Assembly: GCA_032871835.1 (NCBI GenBank)
Contig: CM065297.1
Coordinates: 60,809,253-60,873,252, forward strand
From: Dipteronia dyeriana
Lineage: Eukaryota; Streptophyta; Magnoliopsida; Sapindales; Sapindaceae
Direction: 5' to 3'
Length of the DNA stretch: 64,000 nt
The position numbers and the translations under genes are program-made. The notes under the pieces were generated by a model. It was not told where the DNA came from, made no database searches, and worked only from the letters and a program-made list of their open reading frames with translations. This document shows positions 41,411 through 53,858 of the stretch, piece by piece; position 1 is the stretch's first letter, and each line of letters opens with the position of its first letter.

Positions 41411-42998
41411 TTTTTTTTTAAGCAAAGCACAAGAGGTCAAAAGGCCATCCCAGGAAAATATTATTGAAAAGAGAAGAGTACAACAGTTAATGAAAACGGA
41501 AAGCAGGAACACCCCAAGAATCAAGGTGGAGTTGCTTAGCAATACAAGAAGGCGGGTTATCCCACCAAACATAACCTGAAACTTTAAGACCCTCGTTCGC
41601 AAGAATGTCTGCCACTTTGTTCCCTTCCCGGAAGGTATGCGTGATCACAAAGTGCATTTGATTAATCAAGTATTTAGAATGAAACCCAAAATTACAAAGA
41701 TGCCACGGAGGAGAGTACTCGAGATTCGAAAAGCAAGAGATAACAGCCCTGGAGTCAGTTTCCAAACAAAGCCACCTCCAACCACAATCAAAAGCAATAC
41801 GGATGACATGAAGAACAACCTGCATTTTAGCCACAAAAGAGGTGTAAACACCTAAGTTGTGAGAAAAACCACCAATAAAGCTTGAATTATCATTTCGAAA
41901 GACACCTGAACAAGCACCATCCCCCGGGTTTCTTTTACTTCAGCCATTTGTGTTGGCTTTAATCCACGGATAGGAAGGAGGACACCAAAGGTTTATAAGA
42001 GAGCCATCACCAACAAGCCACCTAGAATGCCGAGAAATAGAAAAGAAACAGTCCCTCACTGCAGAGACAATGGCATACTTCATAGGAGAACCAACACGAC
42101 CTTTTCTAAGAAAGTTACACCGAAAATAAATACTCCAAGCGGAGTTGCTCGAGATCGAATCCCAACAAAATTTAAGATTAGAGGCTTTGTTTAAAGAAAT
42201 CTGATCACGAAGACCCAAGTCGCCCTCATCCTTCGAAAGGCAAGCAATCACCTAAGGGACTGTCATCAACTTGTGAGTCTCAATATTACCAAACCAGAGA
42301 AAATTACAGCAGCATCTGAGGAGATTCAGAAGAGTAGATGATGAAATTTTATAAATACAAAAGCAATGAATGAGCATTGACTGGATGACAGATTGGATCA
42401 GTTGAGCGTGACCCGCCATAGAGAGAAAACAACCTTTCCAGCCAGCAAATCTCGCTTTAACACGGTCCAAAAGAGGTTGAAAATAGACTCCCCTAGGACT
42501 ACCACGAAAGACTGGGACACCCAAATAGACAAAGGGAAAAATCCCTTCTTTAAAACCAAGAATACTCTCTACAATAGTCTTCCTAGCAAGAGAATGTCGC
42601 CCAAGAAAATAATTACTTTTTTCACTGCTTACAAGTTGACCTGAAGCAGCACCATAAGAATCAATGAAATCACTTAAAATTCGAAGAGACCTACTATCAG
42701 CCCTGTAGAAAATGAAGATATCATTTGCGTATAACAAATGGGTCGGAGAGAAACAGCCTTTCGGAGCTATAATAGGCTTGAGTCGGCCATTGTGGAAAAT
42801 GTTCGAAAGACCACGATTAAACACCTCCTCAGCAAGGAAGAAAATTAACGGAGATAAAGGATCCCCTTGACGAACTCCCCTAGAACACGCAAAGAAACCT
42901 TTCGGAGTGAAATTAACAAGGATAGATAGTTTGGCATATTGTAAAATTACTTTCACCCGGTTGATAAAAGTTGAATGAAAACCAAATCTTGAAAAGGC
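41411..42998 (-). mobile_element. LINE (L1-type), 3' half
   Basis: On the minus strand, from the break at 42998, the sequence encodes the middle and end of LINE ORF2: FGFHSTFINRVKVILQYAK, CSRGVRQGDPLSPLIFFLAEEV and YANDIFIF (the catalytic Y-x-D-D box with Asn for the first Asp). Then come the zinc-binding-type region (EGDLGLRDQISLNKASNLKF) and an RNase H-like end (LCLETDSRAVISC). It ends in a run of nine A (41411-41419 on the minus strand), the LINE poly(A) tail. Stops at about 42252 and 41940 interrupt the frame. The 5' half is at 50060-53040. Confidence 0.85.
41487..42998 (-). pseudogene. LINE ORF2 C-terminal part (RT, RNase H)
   Basis: The RT palm is at 42252-42956, the region after RT at 41940-42251, and the RNase H domain (RVT_3 type) with ETDS and FREGNKVADILANEGL at 41487-41834. 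The RT catalytic motif is YAND instead of YADD. Frames are separated by stops, so it is inactive. Confidence 0.83.
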
Positions 42999-44656
42999 TG
43001 ATAAGCTCGTTTTTCATGCTTTACGTAAACGTTATTTTGTATAGTTTTGCTCTCGTTTTCTTTACAAACTCTATCTTTTAAAGTTCTTAATGCTTAAACA
43101 GGTCCTCTCCAGCCAGGAGTTATCATTGTGCGAAACCGGGAGTTTTCTGAGCGAAATAGAAGGTTTGAGCTCGATATGGAAAGAGAAGTGCGGTACGCGA
43201 ACCGTACTAGAAGGAAGTGCGTATCGCACTTCATACCATGCAGCAGGACAGTAGAAACACTTGAAGTAAGCGCGGTACATTGTGTCGAAGTGAACCGCAC
43301 TTCGTACCGCGTGGGATGGCAGGCAAAATTATAGAAAGCTTCAAGTGCGGTATGCATACCGCACCAGAAGAAAACGCATACCTCACTTCGTACCGCGTAT
43401 GAATTCAGCCTCCTAAATTAAATTGATGTGCGGTACGATGTGTCGAAGTGAATCGCATATCGAACCGCACTTAATGGCAGATCTTGAATACTATGTTTCG
43501 TGAACAGAGTAGGTGCTTTATTGTGGGACCCCCTCTCTTATCTCTGATTAAACATTGAAGGGGGATGTTCCTAGAGGCTGAGAGGATGTCTTTGGGACCC
43601 TCCTACATAAGTGAGGGGATTATTGTTGCCTATAAAGTAAAGAGATAGAGGAGAGAGAAAAGGGATCTAGGAAATCATCAACACACCAGACCAGCTCTGC
43701 TTCTTCACGTTTTGGAGGTTCTCTCTTCATTTATGGACCGAGTTCTTCAAGATTTGATCAGCCAGGGCAAGGTTTGGTTGATCCAAGGAAGCTAGGGAAG
43801 CTCAAGCTACACAAGATTGAATCTACAACTTAGCTTTATCTCTTCAACTCTTCTCTTCTCTTCTCTTCTCTTGTTTCTTTATATTGATTCATTATTTGTA
43901 TTGACGTTAGCTCATCTATTGTTTATTTTTGTATAGAATGAGCTAATTATTCTTATGTTAGAACAAGATGATGCTTAACCCTTGATTCATTTATGATAGA
44001 CTCTTTGATTTCCCTATTTTTGTGCTTGTGAAGCTATATGGATATTTTGAATGCTTAAGGTTTTTGCTTAATTGATCATTTTATAATCGATCTATGGTTG
44101 GATGCTAAGGACCGAGAGGAGATGCATTTGACAAATCTTAGATAAATGTTCACTATGCTTGACTAGAAAGTGCTAGAACCACTAGGCTAGCGTATAGGGT
44201 TCAATTTGTATTCCAATTGCTTAAAGGATCTATATATATATATTGTCCGGATTGCTTGAGAAAGATTCCGGGTATATATAGATACTATCTCTAAATACAT
44301 TAAGAGAGGTTAGAGATTAGTTTAGGGAATATGAATCTATAGCATGTGCACGCACGAATTAGGAGTCAAAGGAGTCAAGTGTGCTATTGGGAGGGTTGAA
44401 GCGGATTCGAGTTCTAACATATTTTCCATACATTTCTATACGTGTTGAGTTAGATAATTTAGTGTGTGTTTGAGTTAATTTACTTTATTACAACTCTTGG
44501 AAACTCATGTTTTAAATTGTTCAAATAGTTAGCAAGCCTATGAATTCTAGTAATCATAACCTTTATCCCTGTGGGAACGATCCCTACATTGTCATTATAT
44601 TATCATTCCGACCTCGTGCTATTGCGAGAGTCAACAAGCCTAGTTTGACACGATCA
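42999..44656 (+). repeat. 5' LTR of the Athila-like element
   Basis: It starts TGATAAGCTCG where LINE homology ends, and finishes CACGATCA just before the primer binding region; TGAT/ATCA is the terminal inverted repeat. About 1.66 kb. It contains an array of GTGCGGTACG-type repeats at 43180-43475. Confidence 0.75.
43180..43475. repeat. GCGGTACG/CCGCACTTCGTACCGC repeats in the Athila LTR
   Basis: Three to four imperfect units of about 110 bp. Each contains a GTGCGGTAC start, a TGTCGAAGTGAACCGCACTT-like block and an ACTTCGTACCGCGT block, many being partial inverted copies of each other (GCGGTAC/GTACCGC). Confidence 0.75.
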
Positions 44657-44682
44657 ATTTTTGGCACCGCTGTCGAGGATTT
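44657..44682 (+). promoter_or_regulatory. Athila-like primer binding region
   Basis: ATTTTTGGCACCGCTGTCGAGG is a variant of the conserved Athila sequence around the Asp-tRNA primer site (TGGCGCCGTTGCCGGGGA type). Confidence 0.75.
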
Positions 44683-44799
44683 AGTTGTATTTGATATTGG
44701 AAATATTTGGTAATAACTAATTTGAACGTTTTACTTTTAAATTTCTTATTGTATCATTTCAGGCAGGTTGCTCTTGTATGCACCAACGTACAAGGAATA

Positions 44800-46487
44800 A
44801 CAGTCCGTAAGATTTGCAATTTGATCCAGTTATTGAAGGAATGGCAAGGAGAAATCGCCAAAATCGATGAAGAAATAGAACAATGGCAAATCTTGCTGAT
44901 GTTCAAAATCCTCCCATAGTTGCGGATAAACCAGAACTGGTCCAAGGACCAGTAGATATCGTGGGAGTTGACCAAAGGAGTCTCCACAAAATTATCAGTC
45001 CAAGGGTGGACTAGAATGTTTCGTCCATTAGAAGACCAACAGCTGCAGCTAATAACTTTGAGATCAAGCCAGCTTTGATTCAATGATATCGAACACGATT
45101 CAGTTCTATGGCCATCCACATGAAGACCCGAACCAGCATCTCCAGAACTTCAACGAGATATGTGAGACCTTCCGCTACAATGGAGTAACATAAAAATTCA
45201 TCAAGCTGAAGTTGTTTCCATTCTCTCTGAAGGACCGAGCAAAAGCATGGCTACAATCACTACCACCGGATTCCATTGAATTATTCGAGCAGTTGGCTCA
45301 ACAGTTTCTGAACAAGTATTTCCCTCCGGGAAAAGCTGCCCTCCTTCAAAACTATATAACTTCCTTTGTGGCATTTGATAAAGAGAATCTCTATGATTCG
45401 TGGGAGAGATTCAAGGAGTTGATTAGGAAGTGTCCACACAATGGATTGGCAAAATGGTAGATTTTGCAATCCTTTTACAATGGAATCTTAGAACCAATTA
45501 GGAATTTTGTGGATACAGCTTCAAAAGGGTCGCTCATGACCAAGACAACAGATATGGCATATGATTTCATAGAAGGAATGGCCAGTAATAATAGCCATTG
45601 GGAGGAGGAAAGACAGGTGCTGAAAAAGGGTATTGACGTCCTCGAGGGTGTCGAAATGACAAGTGTGAAAGCTCAGCTTAAAACACTTTCTAAGCAAATG
45701 AATAGGATGAGTGCGGGGAGTAGTCATGCTATAGTTGCTTACTGTGTACTATGTTTAGGACCACATATGAGTTCCAAATGTCATGATGGGAACCTCTTTG
45801 CTTCAGATTCGTCAGATCAAATAGCTTTCGTTAGATATAACAGAAACTTCAACAACCAACAAGCAACTCAGAATCCTCAAAACAATCTCTATTCAAACAT
45901 GTATAACCCAGGATGGAGGAACCATCCAAATTTCTCGTGGAACGATAACCAATAACAACAACCACAACCACAACAGAATTTGATACAGAGACAACCTACA
46001 GGCTTTGACAACCAACAACAACTTCAGGTTTACAACCGACAGAATCCTAGTTATCACAACCAGAATCGAGTCTTTGAGGCGGAAAGGAAACCAACAATTG
46101 AAGATCTTCTTTCCAAGTACTTGGTAAAGATAGACGGCCACATGGACACCCAAGATGCCTCACTTAAGAAGCTCGATGCTAAGATAGACCAGATATCGCA
46201 GCACAACCAAGCCTCCATTAAAATTTAGAGATGCAAGTCGGTCAGTTAGCAAGGGGAGCCCAAGTGAGACAGCAAGGGACCTTTCCCAGCGATACCATCA
46301 CCAATCCGAAAGATCAATGCCAAGCAATCACTCTAAGGAGTGGAAAGAATGTGGAGTTGCCAAAGGACTTTGGGGTAAGAGAGGAGGTTGTGATTGAAGA
46401 TAGAGAGGAAGTAGAGGTTGATAAGAATGAATTGTTGAGAAATGAGGAAGTAATCTTGGAAAAGGATCATGAAAGTGAGCCGCCAAC
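44800..46487 (+). pseudogene. Athila-like gag, first part
   Basis: The frame contains IQFYGHPHEDPNQHLQNFNE, a stop at about 45191, then FPFSLKDRAKAWLQSLPPDS, LNKYFPPGKAALLQN and SWERFKELIRKCPHNGL (Retrotrans_gag core, 45212-45460). A stop follows, then 45464-45955 with MAYDFIEGMASNN and a knuckle-like YCVLCLGPHMSSKC. A Gln/Asn-rich stretch ends with QCQAITLRSGKNVELPK at about 46320, the usual end of Athila Gag. Several stops interrupt it. Confidence 0.82.
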
Positions 46488-49273
46488 TGTAACACCCCCA
46501 AATCCGGGACCCAACGGATCAGGATGCTACGTGATCCGGACCTTACAAAAACCTTAATTTACAATAGTCACAACTTATATCATTAATAATGTATCCACAA
46601 ATTACAACATGTATATCTGATACCATTCATTTCACTAAAATCTCTAGAGTCTAACTTAATTACAATATTAACTAATACCGGACACTTACAATACATACAC
46701 ACAAAGAATCAAATTCTTTTGGGCGATACATATCTCCAATATGCTAATGTAATCTCCATCACTTCTATGACCAAAAACTCAATCTGCAAAATGGTGGTGA
46801 CGATGGGTGAACCGTCAACTCGGTAAGTAAATTCATGCATAACACGTAAAAATAAAATGGCCTTTGTAAAACGTTTACCTTCAAAATCTTGATAATAAAC
46901 ATTCCAGGGAATTTAAACAATAAAACATATTATAAAACATGAATTAACATTTGACTACAATATACGTACTCAATATCAATAAAACGGTTGAAGCAATACT
47001 TTAAAATATCTTCATTCACATTCTTAAATCATAAAACATTTCATTAAAGAGGATATACGATACTAAATCAAATGATTATATATTAATCCTAACTTAAAAC
47101 AGTAAAAAACTATAATTTTACGGGAGTAAACGGTACAATTCATTCACTTTATAAAACGGTGAGTAAATTATTTTACAGTATAAACAGTATGCATTAATCT
47201 ATTTTGGAAAGCGGTAAGCTCATGTCTCGTAGTGTCACAAGTACCCGTGTGACACGGCAATAACAGTATATCACAGTTACCTGTTTGACGCGGCAATAAC
47301 AGTATGTCACAATTACCCGAGTGATGCGGCAACAGTATGTCACAATTACCAGAGTGACGCGGCAACATTATGTGTGCACACAATATCCCAACTAGGCCAA
47401 TAACAATAACGGTAACTACGGAACAATGAGCCAAAACGGTTTTACAAATTCATATATATTTGAAATCAATAGCATGTCGGTACTCGGTATAGATAACAAT
47501 AGAATTCTCAGTAAAACCATTTCAGTATAAATAACAATAGTCAAATTGTATTCAAAATATGTAAGTAAGGAATTTAGTTCAAAGTCATTAATATCAAATA
47601 CTTATAAAAGCAACCTTACTTAAAATCGGTGAAATCCTTAACAAAATACGATAGAGTATAAAATGGTAGAGAGATTAGAAACAGTAGTTCAATAATTTGA
47701 AACATAAATATGTCATATAAACATTTGAAAACATGAAATAGCTTGCTACATATTATATATATTTTGGAAAACATAATACATCATGGATGAGTTTACTTAC
47801 CTCGAATACGAACGAATCGGCTCTAGTTCTAGAAGCTCAAGCATCACTCAAACCTATCAATTTACAAATTGATTTACTGTCATAACCTTATCACCGCAGT
47901 AAGATAAATCAACATAAGGTTCACATATATAGAACTATACTTAGAAATCAAGTTTCCAGCTAATACAACTGACCATCCTCTGATCTCCGATTTTTAATAA
48001 TTTTTCTGCAGCTTCAAATATTACGAAATTTAACATGGAGTGTCTAGACATTATGAAAATACTGCAGTAAAAGTTTCATTTCAATCTAGGATCGATAGTA
48101 TGTCCAAACAATTAATTATATTCTTACTTATCCCAAATTTGTCCAGTAAAGACCTTAGTCAACCACAGTCCACTCCGAAATTTATATAAATATTTATACT
48201 CATGTATAAATTATGAAACTTGCAAATGTAATCTAGACATATAGGGTAATCTACAGTAAAATTTTCAGATCAATACGGAGTGATTAGATCATACAACAAT
48301 ACCAATATTTCATGGTTCCCGAAGCTATCCAGTAGAAAAGGAAATCAGACCTCTGTCTACTCTAGGAATTATAAAACTATTTATACACACCTAAAGATCA
48401 TGAAATTTTGTAGAGTTATAATATACTCATATGCCTACGTGTAAATTTTCATAATTTTCCCACATTAATAACCAACCCAAAACAGATTTACGAAATGTGG
48501 TTGGTCTAGTAAAACAGAGGATTTCAGCAACCTCTATGGCAATTCGAAAATTCTATAAAAAATCATGATCTGGACCATGAACTATGGAATAAATATAAAT
48601 CAATCCTATACATGTCTATTATCATAAATGATTCATAAAAAATCATTCAAACATATCTAAGAAATCATTGACATGAGAAGGATAGAACAACTTACTTAGC
48701 ACTAATATCTTCAAACTATTGTTCGTCTTATGCTTCTGCCCAGCTCTGTTCGGAGCCTTATATCTCTTCATAGGGAACTCCAATTACATCTCCACCGTCA
48801 AAATCAAGAACTATCGGAGTAGAACATGCTGACAAATTTTGAGTTCAATCGGACCACAAATTGACCTCCGAATTGTCACCAAAAGAAAACTGGACAGTGA
48901 CTCAAAAATCCCAACACAACTCTCTCTCTCTCTCCATTCGTTTGTTTGTTCCATCTTTTTCTTTTCTTTTCCCCCTTTCAACTCATCGAATGCATAGGAC
49001 ATTATAAACTTACCTTTTGAGTTACCCTAAATTAAGTTTAGGTCAACTAACAACTTAAGCAAGCTTAGGCCTTAGCATTTAAAATAAGGACAAGCCCAAA
49101 TACTAATCGATTTGGGTCCAGCCCAAATCATTATTTCTCTTGTCACAATTATAATCTCACCAACACTGTCATTTTGGACCTCAAACCTTATAGAAACTAA
49201 GTTAAGCCCAATTTCATAATAATTGGAACCAACTACTTGATGACGGTTTGACCCATTTTTTTGGGATATTACA
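46488..49273 (+). mobile_element. 2.8-kb solo LTR or LTR-like element inside Athila gag
   Basis: It starts TGTAACACCCCC and ends GGGATATTACA; the end reverse-complements to TGTAATATCCC. It is flanked by the exact 5-bp duplication CCAAC (46483-46487 and 49274-49278). Removing it rejoins the Athila reading PPT...PTPAQVKTYVPPIPYPQR. No gag or pol similarity was seen inside, so it is most likely a solo LTR of a long-LTR gypsy family (Tekay/Del type suggested by length only). Orientation is arbitrary. Confidence 0.85.
47218..47366. repeat. about 45-bp tandem repeats in the solo LTR
   Basis: Four imperfect copies of GTCACAATTACCCGTGTGACGC-GGCAATAACAGTAT-like units, each holding a short inverted pair GTCAC/GTGAC. 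The third and fourth units are a little shorter. Confidence 0.8.
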
Positions 49274-49278
49274 CCAAC

Positions 49279-50059
49279 ACCTGCACAAGTCAAAACATAT
49301 GTTCCACCTATTCCATATCCGCAAAGGCTGAGAAAGCATAAAGATGCTCAGAGCTTTGCAAAGTTCTTAGATATGTTCAAGAAACTGCACATCAACATCC
49401 CATTTACCGAAGCTCTAGCACGGACGCCGGCCTATGTGAAGTTCTTGATGGAGCTTTTTTCTAACAAAAGGAAGCTAAAAGAGTTCGAAATGGTGACATT
49501 GACGAAAGAATGTAGTGCTATACTACAGAACAAGCTTCCACCCAAATTGAAGGATCCGAGGAAATTCACCATCCCTTGTACCATTGGTACATCAGAATTC
49601 AGTAAGGCTTTAATTGACTTGAGAGCTAGCATTAATCTAATGTCGTTCTCAATTTTTCAAAAGTTGAGAGTTAGAGAAGTGACGCCAACCACTGTCACCT
49701 TGCAACTAGCAGATCGATCAATCAAGTATCCGAGAGGAGTGATGGAAGATGTTTTGGACAAGGTAGACAAGTTATACTTCCCGGTTGACTTTGTGATTTT
49801 AGACAAGGAGGAAGATGTAGAAGTACCTCTACTCTTAGGAAGACCATTCTTGAAGACTTCAGGAGCTATGATAGACCTAAGGGATGACAATATGACTTTA
49901 AGAGTTGGTGAGGAAAAGGTTGTATTTGATATGGTTGAAATTGTGAAAAAGCCGGATCCAGTAGATGATTGTTTGAGAGTAGAGAGTATGGATACAAGTG
50001 TGGATGAACTTTTAAGAATGAAAGAAACAGATGCGCCTTTGCTAGCTTTCATCAGTAAA
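49279..50059 (+). pseudogene. Athila-like protease region
   Basis: KHKDAQSFAKFLDMFKKLHI, then ALARTPAYVKFLMELFSNKR, CSAILQNKLPPKLKDPRKF and TIPCTIG are followed by LIDLRASINLMSFSIF at the active site. Related elements have DLGAS, so the Gly of the D-x-G core is Arg. RSIKYPRGVMEDVLDKVDKL and LLLGRPFLKTSGAMIDL then complete the domain. The frame enters LINE sequence at about 50060. RT and integrase are absent. Confidence 0.85.
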
Positions 50060-51801
50060 AGCTTTTTTGATATCAATCTTGAGACCCATATTACCCTCTT
50101 AAGATCCAGTATCTGAACACCTTCAAAGACTAAGGCAACACAATCGGAAATACTACTCTCTTTAATGAAAGCAACTTGATGTGGACAAATAAATTTTGAA
50201 GTAATTTTTCCCAACCTGTTAGCCAAAATCTTTGGGATAATTTTGAAAGAGAAATTCGCCAAGGCAATAGGTTTGTATTGAGTGATACGACAAGCTCCTG
50301 GAACTTTCAGAATCAAAACAACAAAATTATAATTTAAATTACTCAGTAGCCAGGACTTAGTAACGAAAGCCTGAACAAAATTCACCACATACACAACCAC
50401 TAATTCCCAGACATGTTGATAAAAGGAGCCCGAAAAACCATCTGGACCTGGAGCACTATTGGGATCCATAGAATAAACAGTGTCTTTAATTTCAGCAAAA
50501 GATGGAATTCGACAGAGGTTCTCATTATCATTATCTGTAACTAATTGTGGAATATGATAAAGAATATCCATGTGCTAATTAACAGAAGCTTCAGAGGAGT
50601 ACAACTGCTCAAAATAGTTCCCAATATAGGTCAACAAAGCATCCTGATCATAAACCATAACATCATTTATTAAAAGTGAATTAATAGAAAATTTAGCAGC
50701 ACAAACCTTAGCATAGGTATGAAAGAATTTCTATCATCTATCACCATCAACTAGTCATTTCAACCTGCACTTTCCTCTCCAAAAACTATCTTGAACATGC
50801 AAAGCATGCATGTAATCTTGCTTGGCTGTAATTTCTTGATCCAGTAAGTTTTGATAAGCTCCTATAGTTTGAATGCTTTCTTGAATATCTATCAGCTTTT
50901 GTTTGAGACTAGATACCTTGCGATGGACATCCCTAAAGACAGAGAAATTCCAAGATTTAAGTCACCCTTTCAAATACTTTAATTTAGTAACGAGACTCTT
51001 CATAGGAAAAATACATGAGGGAGACGAGAGCCAGGAAGACGTGGCAAAATCCTTGAAAGAGTCATGCTCAAACCATATGTTATGAAATCTGAAAGGTTTA
51101 GGACCAGAAGAACAATGTTGCAGACCATTAAAAATAAGAGGGTTGTGATCTGACACCGTACGAGGTAGGGTGATGCAGTAATTTGAGGACCAAACGTCAA
51201 GCCAACTAGGATTACAGAGACTTCTTTCAAGCCGCATCTCAATACAAAAGGGAGAATCACTACAATTAGTCCAAGTAAACAAAGACCTGGACATAGGCAT
51301 ATGGATCAAATTACAACTATCTGACATAGATTGGAATTCATTGCAAGAGACGGCAGAAGGATTTCTCATGAGCACCAATCACTGAATTGAAGTCTCCTAT
51401 AGCAAGCCAAGGACCTAAAATAGAAGAGGAGAGGGATAACATGTCATCCCAAAGATGTAGACTAGCTGCGAGAGTCATTGCCACAAAAACAAAAGTCATC
51501 CAACATGTAACATTGTCAAAAACTGAACATATAGATATTTGTTGATGAGAGTTGCTAACCATCGTTGGAAGCGGGATATGATCAGCACAAAATAACCAAA
51601 TGCTAGGATTAAGACCATCTCTTTATTTTCTGCCACAAAGGTTAGATGCAAAGATTGCCAAAAAAAAAAACAGTTAATAGACGAATACATGACTTTAGGT
51701 TCAAAAAACCAAGTCTGGCTTTTGTGATCGATAGATATGGGAGAACTCAAGTGTAGAATCAGGGTCCCAATACCCCTTATGTTCCAATAAGGGACTTTCA
51801 T
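50060..51801 (-). pseudogene. LINE ORF2 N-terminal part (endonuclease, RT start)
   Basis: It starts MKVPYWNIRGIG, the standard apurinic-type endonuclease beginning. IGDFNSVIGAHEK lies at about 51395 in another frame, and LPRTVSDHNPLIF (SDH motif) near 51150. The RT start at 50150-50571 has MDPNSAPGPDGFSGSFYQH, ITQYKPIALANFSFKIIPKI and ISDCVALVFEGVQIL. Several frameshifts lie between the pieces. Confidence 0.8.
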
Positions 51802-52169
51802 TGAGCTTTTTCAAGGGGACACCCTCTAGTAGCATATAGCTTAACAAGAGGTTTAACCGTAGGATAATGAGCCAGATTGTCTAGTTTTTTAATTATCTTT
51901 TTCCTTTTAGACATGACTGGAACAAAGCGCGTTGAATCTCCTGCTCCAAGATAGGTGTATGTGATGGAGGTGCAAGGGTTTGCATAGGAAGAGGCAGGAA
52001 CATCCTGAGAAGATCCCGCATAAATAACAAGGGTATCATATTATTGGAATATACTGACTGCTCCACTTGATTACCGTTCTCAATAATGATTCTAGAAGAG
52101 TCATTATTAACACCCAAAACTATATCGTTTCCACCTTCTTCTTTTTTTTTTTCAATTGACTTCCAAAAT

Positions 52170-53006
52170 GTCAGCATCTTGAAAAGGAAATGTAAAGTTT
52201 GATTGATTTTGAATTGGAGTAAATTCCGCCTCTTGATCTTCTACCAAATTTAACTCATTGTCCAAAATAGTTATCGAAGTTCGGCCATCGCGATCTTGAC
52301 GAATTGACTTCTTATTACCATGACAATTAACCCTATCTTCCTGGTTCACTGCACTAGAAGTATCATCTTCATTGGCAGAAAGAAAGGAATTAGCAACCTT
52401 ATCCTGATTTGTGGTAATGTTATCACCATTTTCTATGCCTACTTGTTGCTTTCTATTTTTGGAAGACGAGAGCAAGATCTCTCTCGATCCCTTGGATTAC
52501 ATTTAACACATATGTTAGGAAGGTTCTCATAAACTACTTCCACTGTGAATCCATGGTGGTCATCTCACTCAAACATTAGAGATGAGGGAATATTAACTAT
52601 TAAATCAACATCAACAAAGACTCGGGCATGAAACCCATGATCTCCATCTCTTGTGGCATGATCGAGTTGTAACGGAATACCAACCTATGTGCAATCTCCA
52701 TGATTGTTCTAGGATGCCAATATCCAGAACAAAGATCGTAGATGCGAACCCACACTTGAGCATGAGAGAGTTGTTGAGAGTTTGGATTGAAATCATGTTG
52801 CCATCTAAATAGTCAGAAAACGCCATTCTGGATTGAACAGAAGTCACCACTCCAGCACATTTCAGATGCTCCACATTGGAAAAATGTAAATCAAAATACC
52901 CTTTAAGAAACAGAGTTAATTTCCTAGGGCGAGGTAGTTGCCATAGAGATTGCAACAGATTTTTCAAATCCTCAGGTTTCAGTGGTTTGGATCCCTTCCT
53001 CAGCAT
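52170..53006 (-). pseudogene. LINE ORF1 (DUF4283-type nucleic-acid-binding protein)
   Basis: It begins at 53006 with MLRKGSKPLKPEDLKN, then FLKGYFDLHFSNVEHLKC and, in a shifted frame, VWVRIYDLCSGYWHPRTIME. Near 52500 VVYENLPNICVKC corresponds to the zinc-knuckle start of plant LINE ORF1 proteins. The rest (to about 52170) is Asn/Ser-rich. Frames are broken by a shift and stops. It would coat LINE RNA. Confidence 0.7.
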
Positions 53007-53047
53007 GATACGTCTGAAAAGGTGTTATTGGCAAATTTTAGATGATG

Positions 53048-53782
53048 TGTCACGTCAGCAAAAGACGATCAGATTAAGTCCTCCAAGTAGGGCGAAGAAA
53101 ACCCGACCAGTCCCCCGACTAAGATAACGTTGATGATCGGGTTAGTAAATCCGATCGGGTCGTCAAAATGGTCGAGGCCAGGGTCGAGTTGAATCACTGA
53201 TCAGGGAGAAACAAGAATGGTCGGTAAAATAGGCAATCGGATGCGTGACACGTAGATAACACCCATATTTGATGGAATCATAACTCGAATATGCTGATAA
53301 AGAGTCTGATTTGAACAAGGCTTCTGGAAGTGCACTCTGATAAGGAAACAAACTTCCTTATAGATATCAGAGTCCAGATTAGGAAAGAGATCTAAGGACA
53401 ATTATAATACAAATCAACCCCAAATAGGAAAGAAGAAGAGCATGACTCTGAGAAGTTAGAATTTCATTAAACGACAACGACTTTCCTTACATGTACGTTA
53501 AGAATTGGAGTTATATGCATGTATAAATAGACCCTAATAATACCCATTAATGGGTTAACGCAATTTGACTAGAAAGAGCATGAGAGAGGTTGAGTGTGTA
53601 ATCTTTTTTTAACATAGTGAATTTTTATGCCCGATTTTGGCAACCGTGGACGTTTCCCCACATTGGGGTTTTACCATATAAAATTGTATCTTATTCATTT
53701 TCTGTTTACTTTTCAGTTGCAACTAGTTATTTTTCTGTATTAATTGTGTGACGGGAGGTTAATATAGAAGTCACCGTCAACA
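53048..53782 (+). repeat. gypsy 5' LTR (tentative left edge)
   Basis: It ends GTCAACA at 53782 just before the PBS. A good TATA box (GTATAAATAGACC) lies at about 53520, so U3/R/U5 polarity is plus. The start is a guess. Confidence 0.55.
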
Positions 53783-53858
53783 ACTGGCGCTAGAAAAAAG
53801 GGGTGAACCTCCGATAGTGTTTGGTTTACATAATTAATTTTGAAAAAAGTTAGCCAGC

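Larger units (their letters stand above)
42999..50059 (+). mobile_element. Athila-like Ty3/gypsy fragment inserted in the LINE
   Basis: The 5' LTR (42999-44656), an Athila-type primer binding region, gag and protease are on the plus strand. It splits the LINE: 42998 and 50060 are both LINE sequence. RT, RNase H, integrase and the 3' LTR are missing, and about 60 bp of LINE sequence expected between the two halves (after KIDIKKAF) is also absent, so a deletion followed insertion. A 2.8-kb LTR-like element is inserted in gag at 46488. Confidence 0.8.
50060..53040 (-). mobile_element. LINE (L1-type), 5' half
   Basis: The minus strand encodes ORF1 (DUF4283-like with a knuckle region, about 53006-52170), an endonuclease (51801-50960) and the start of RT (50571-50060). 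The homology ends after a LKIDIKKAF-like stretch at the Athila junction. The 5' boundary near 53040 is uncertain. No target duplication matching the 41411 end was found by eye. Confidence 0.78.

Noticed and set aside
47218..47366. CRISPR-like short repeats
   Set aside because: Units are contiguous and degenerate with no unique spacers, in a plant retroelement; an ordinary tandem array.
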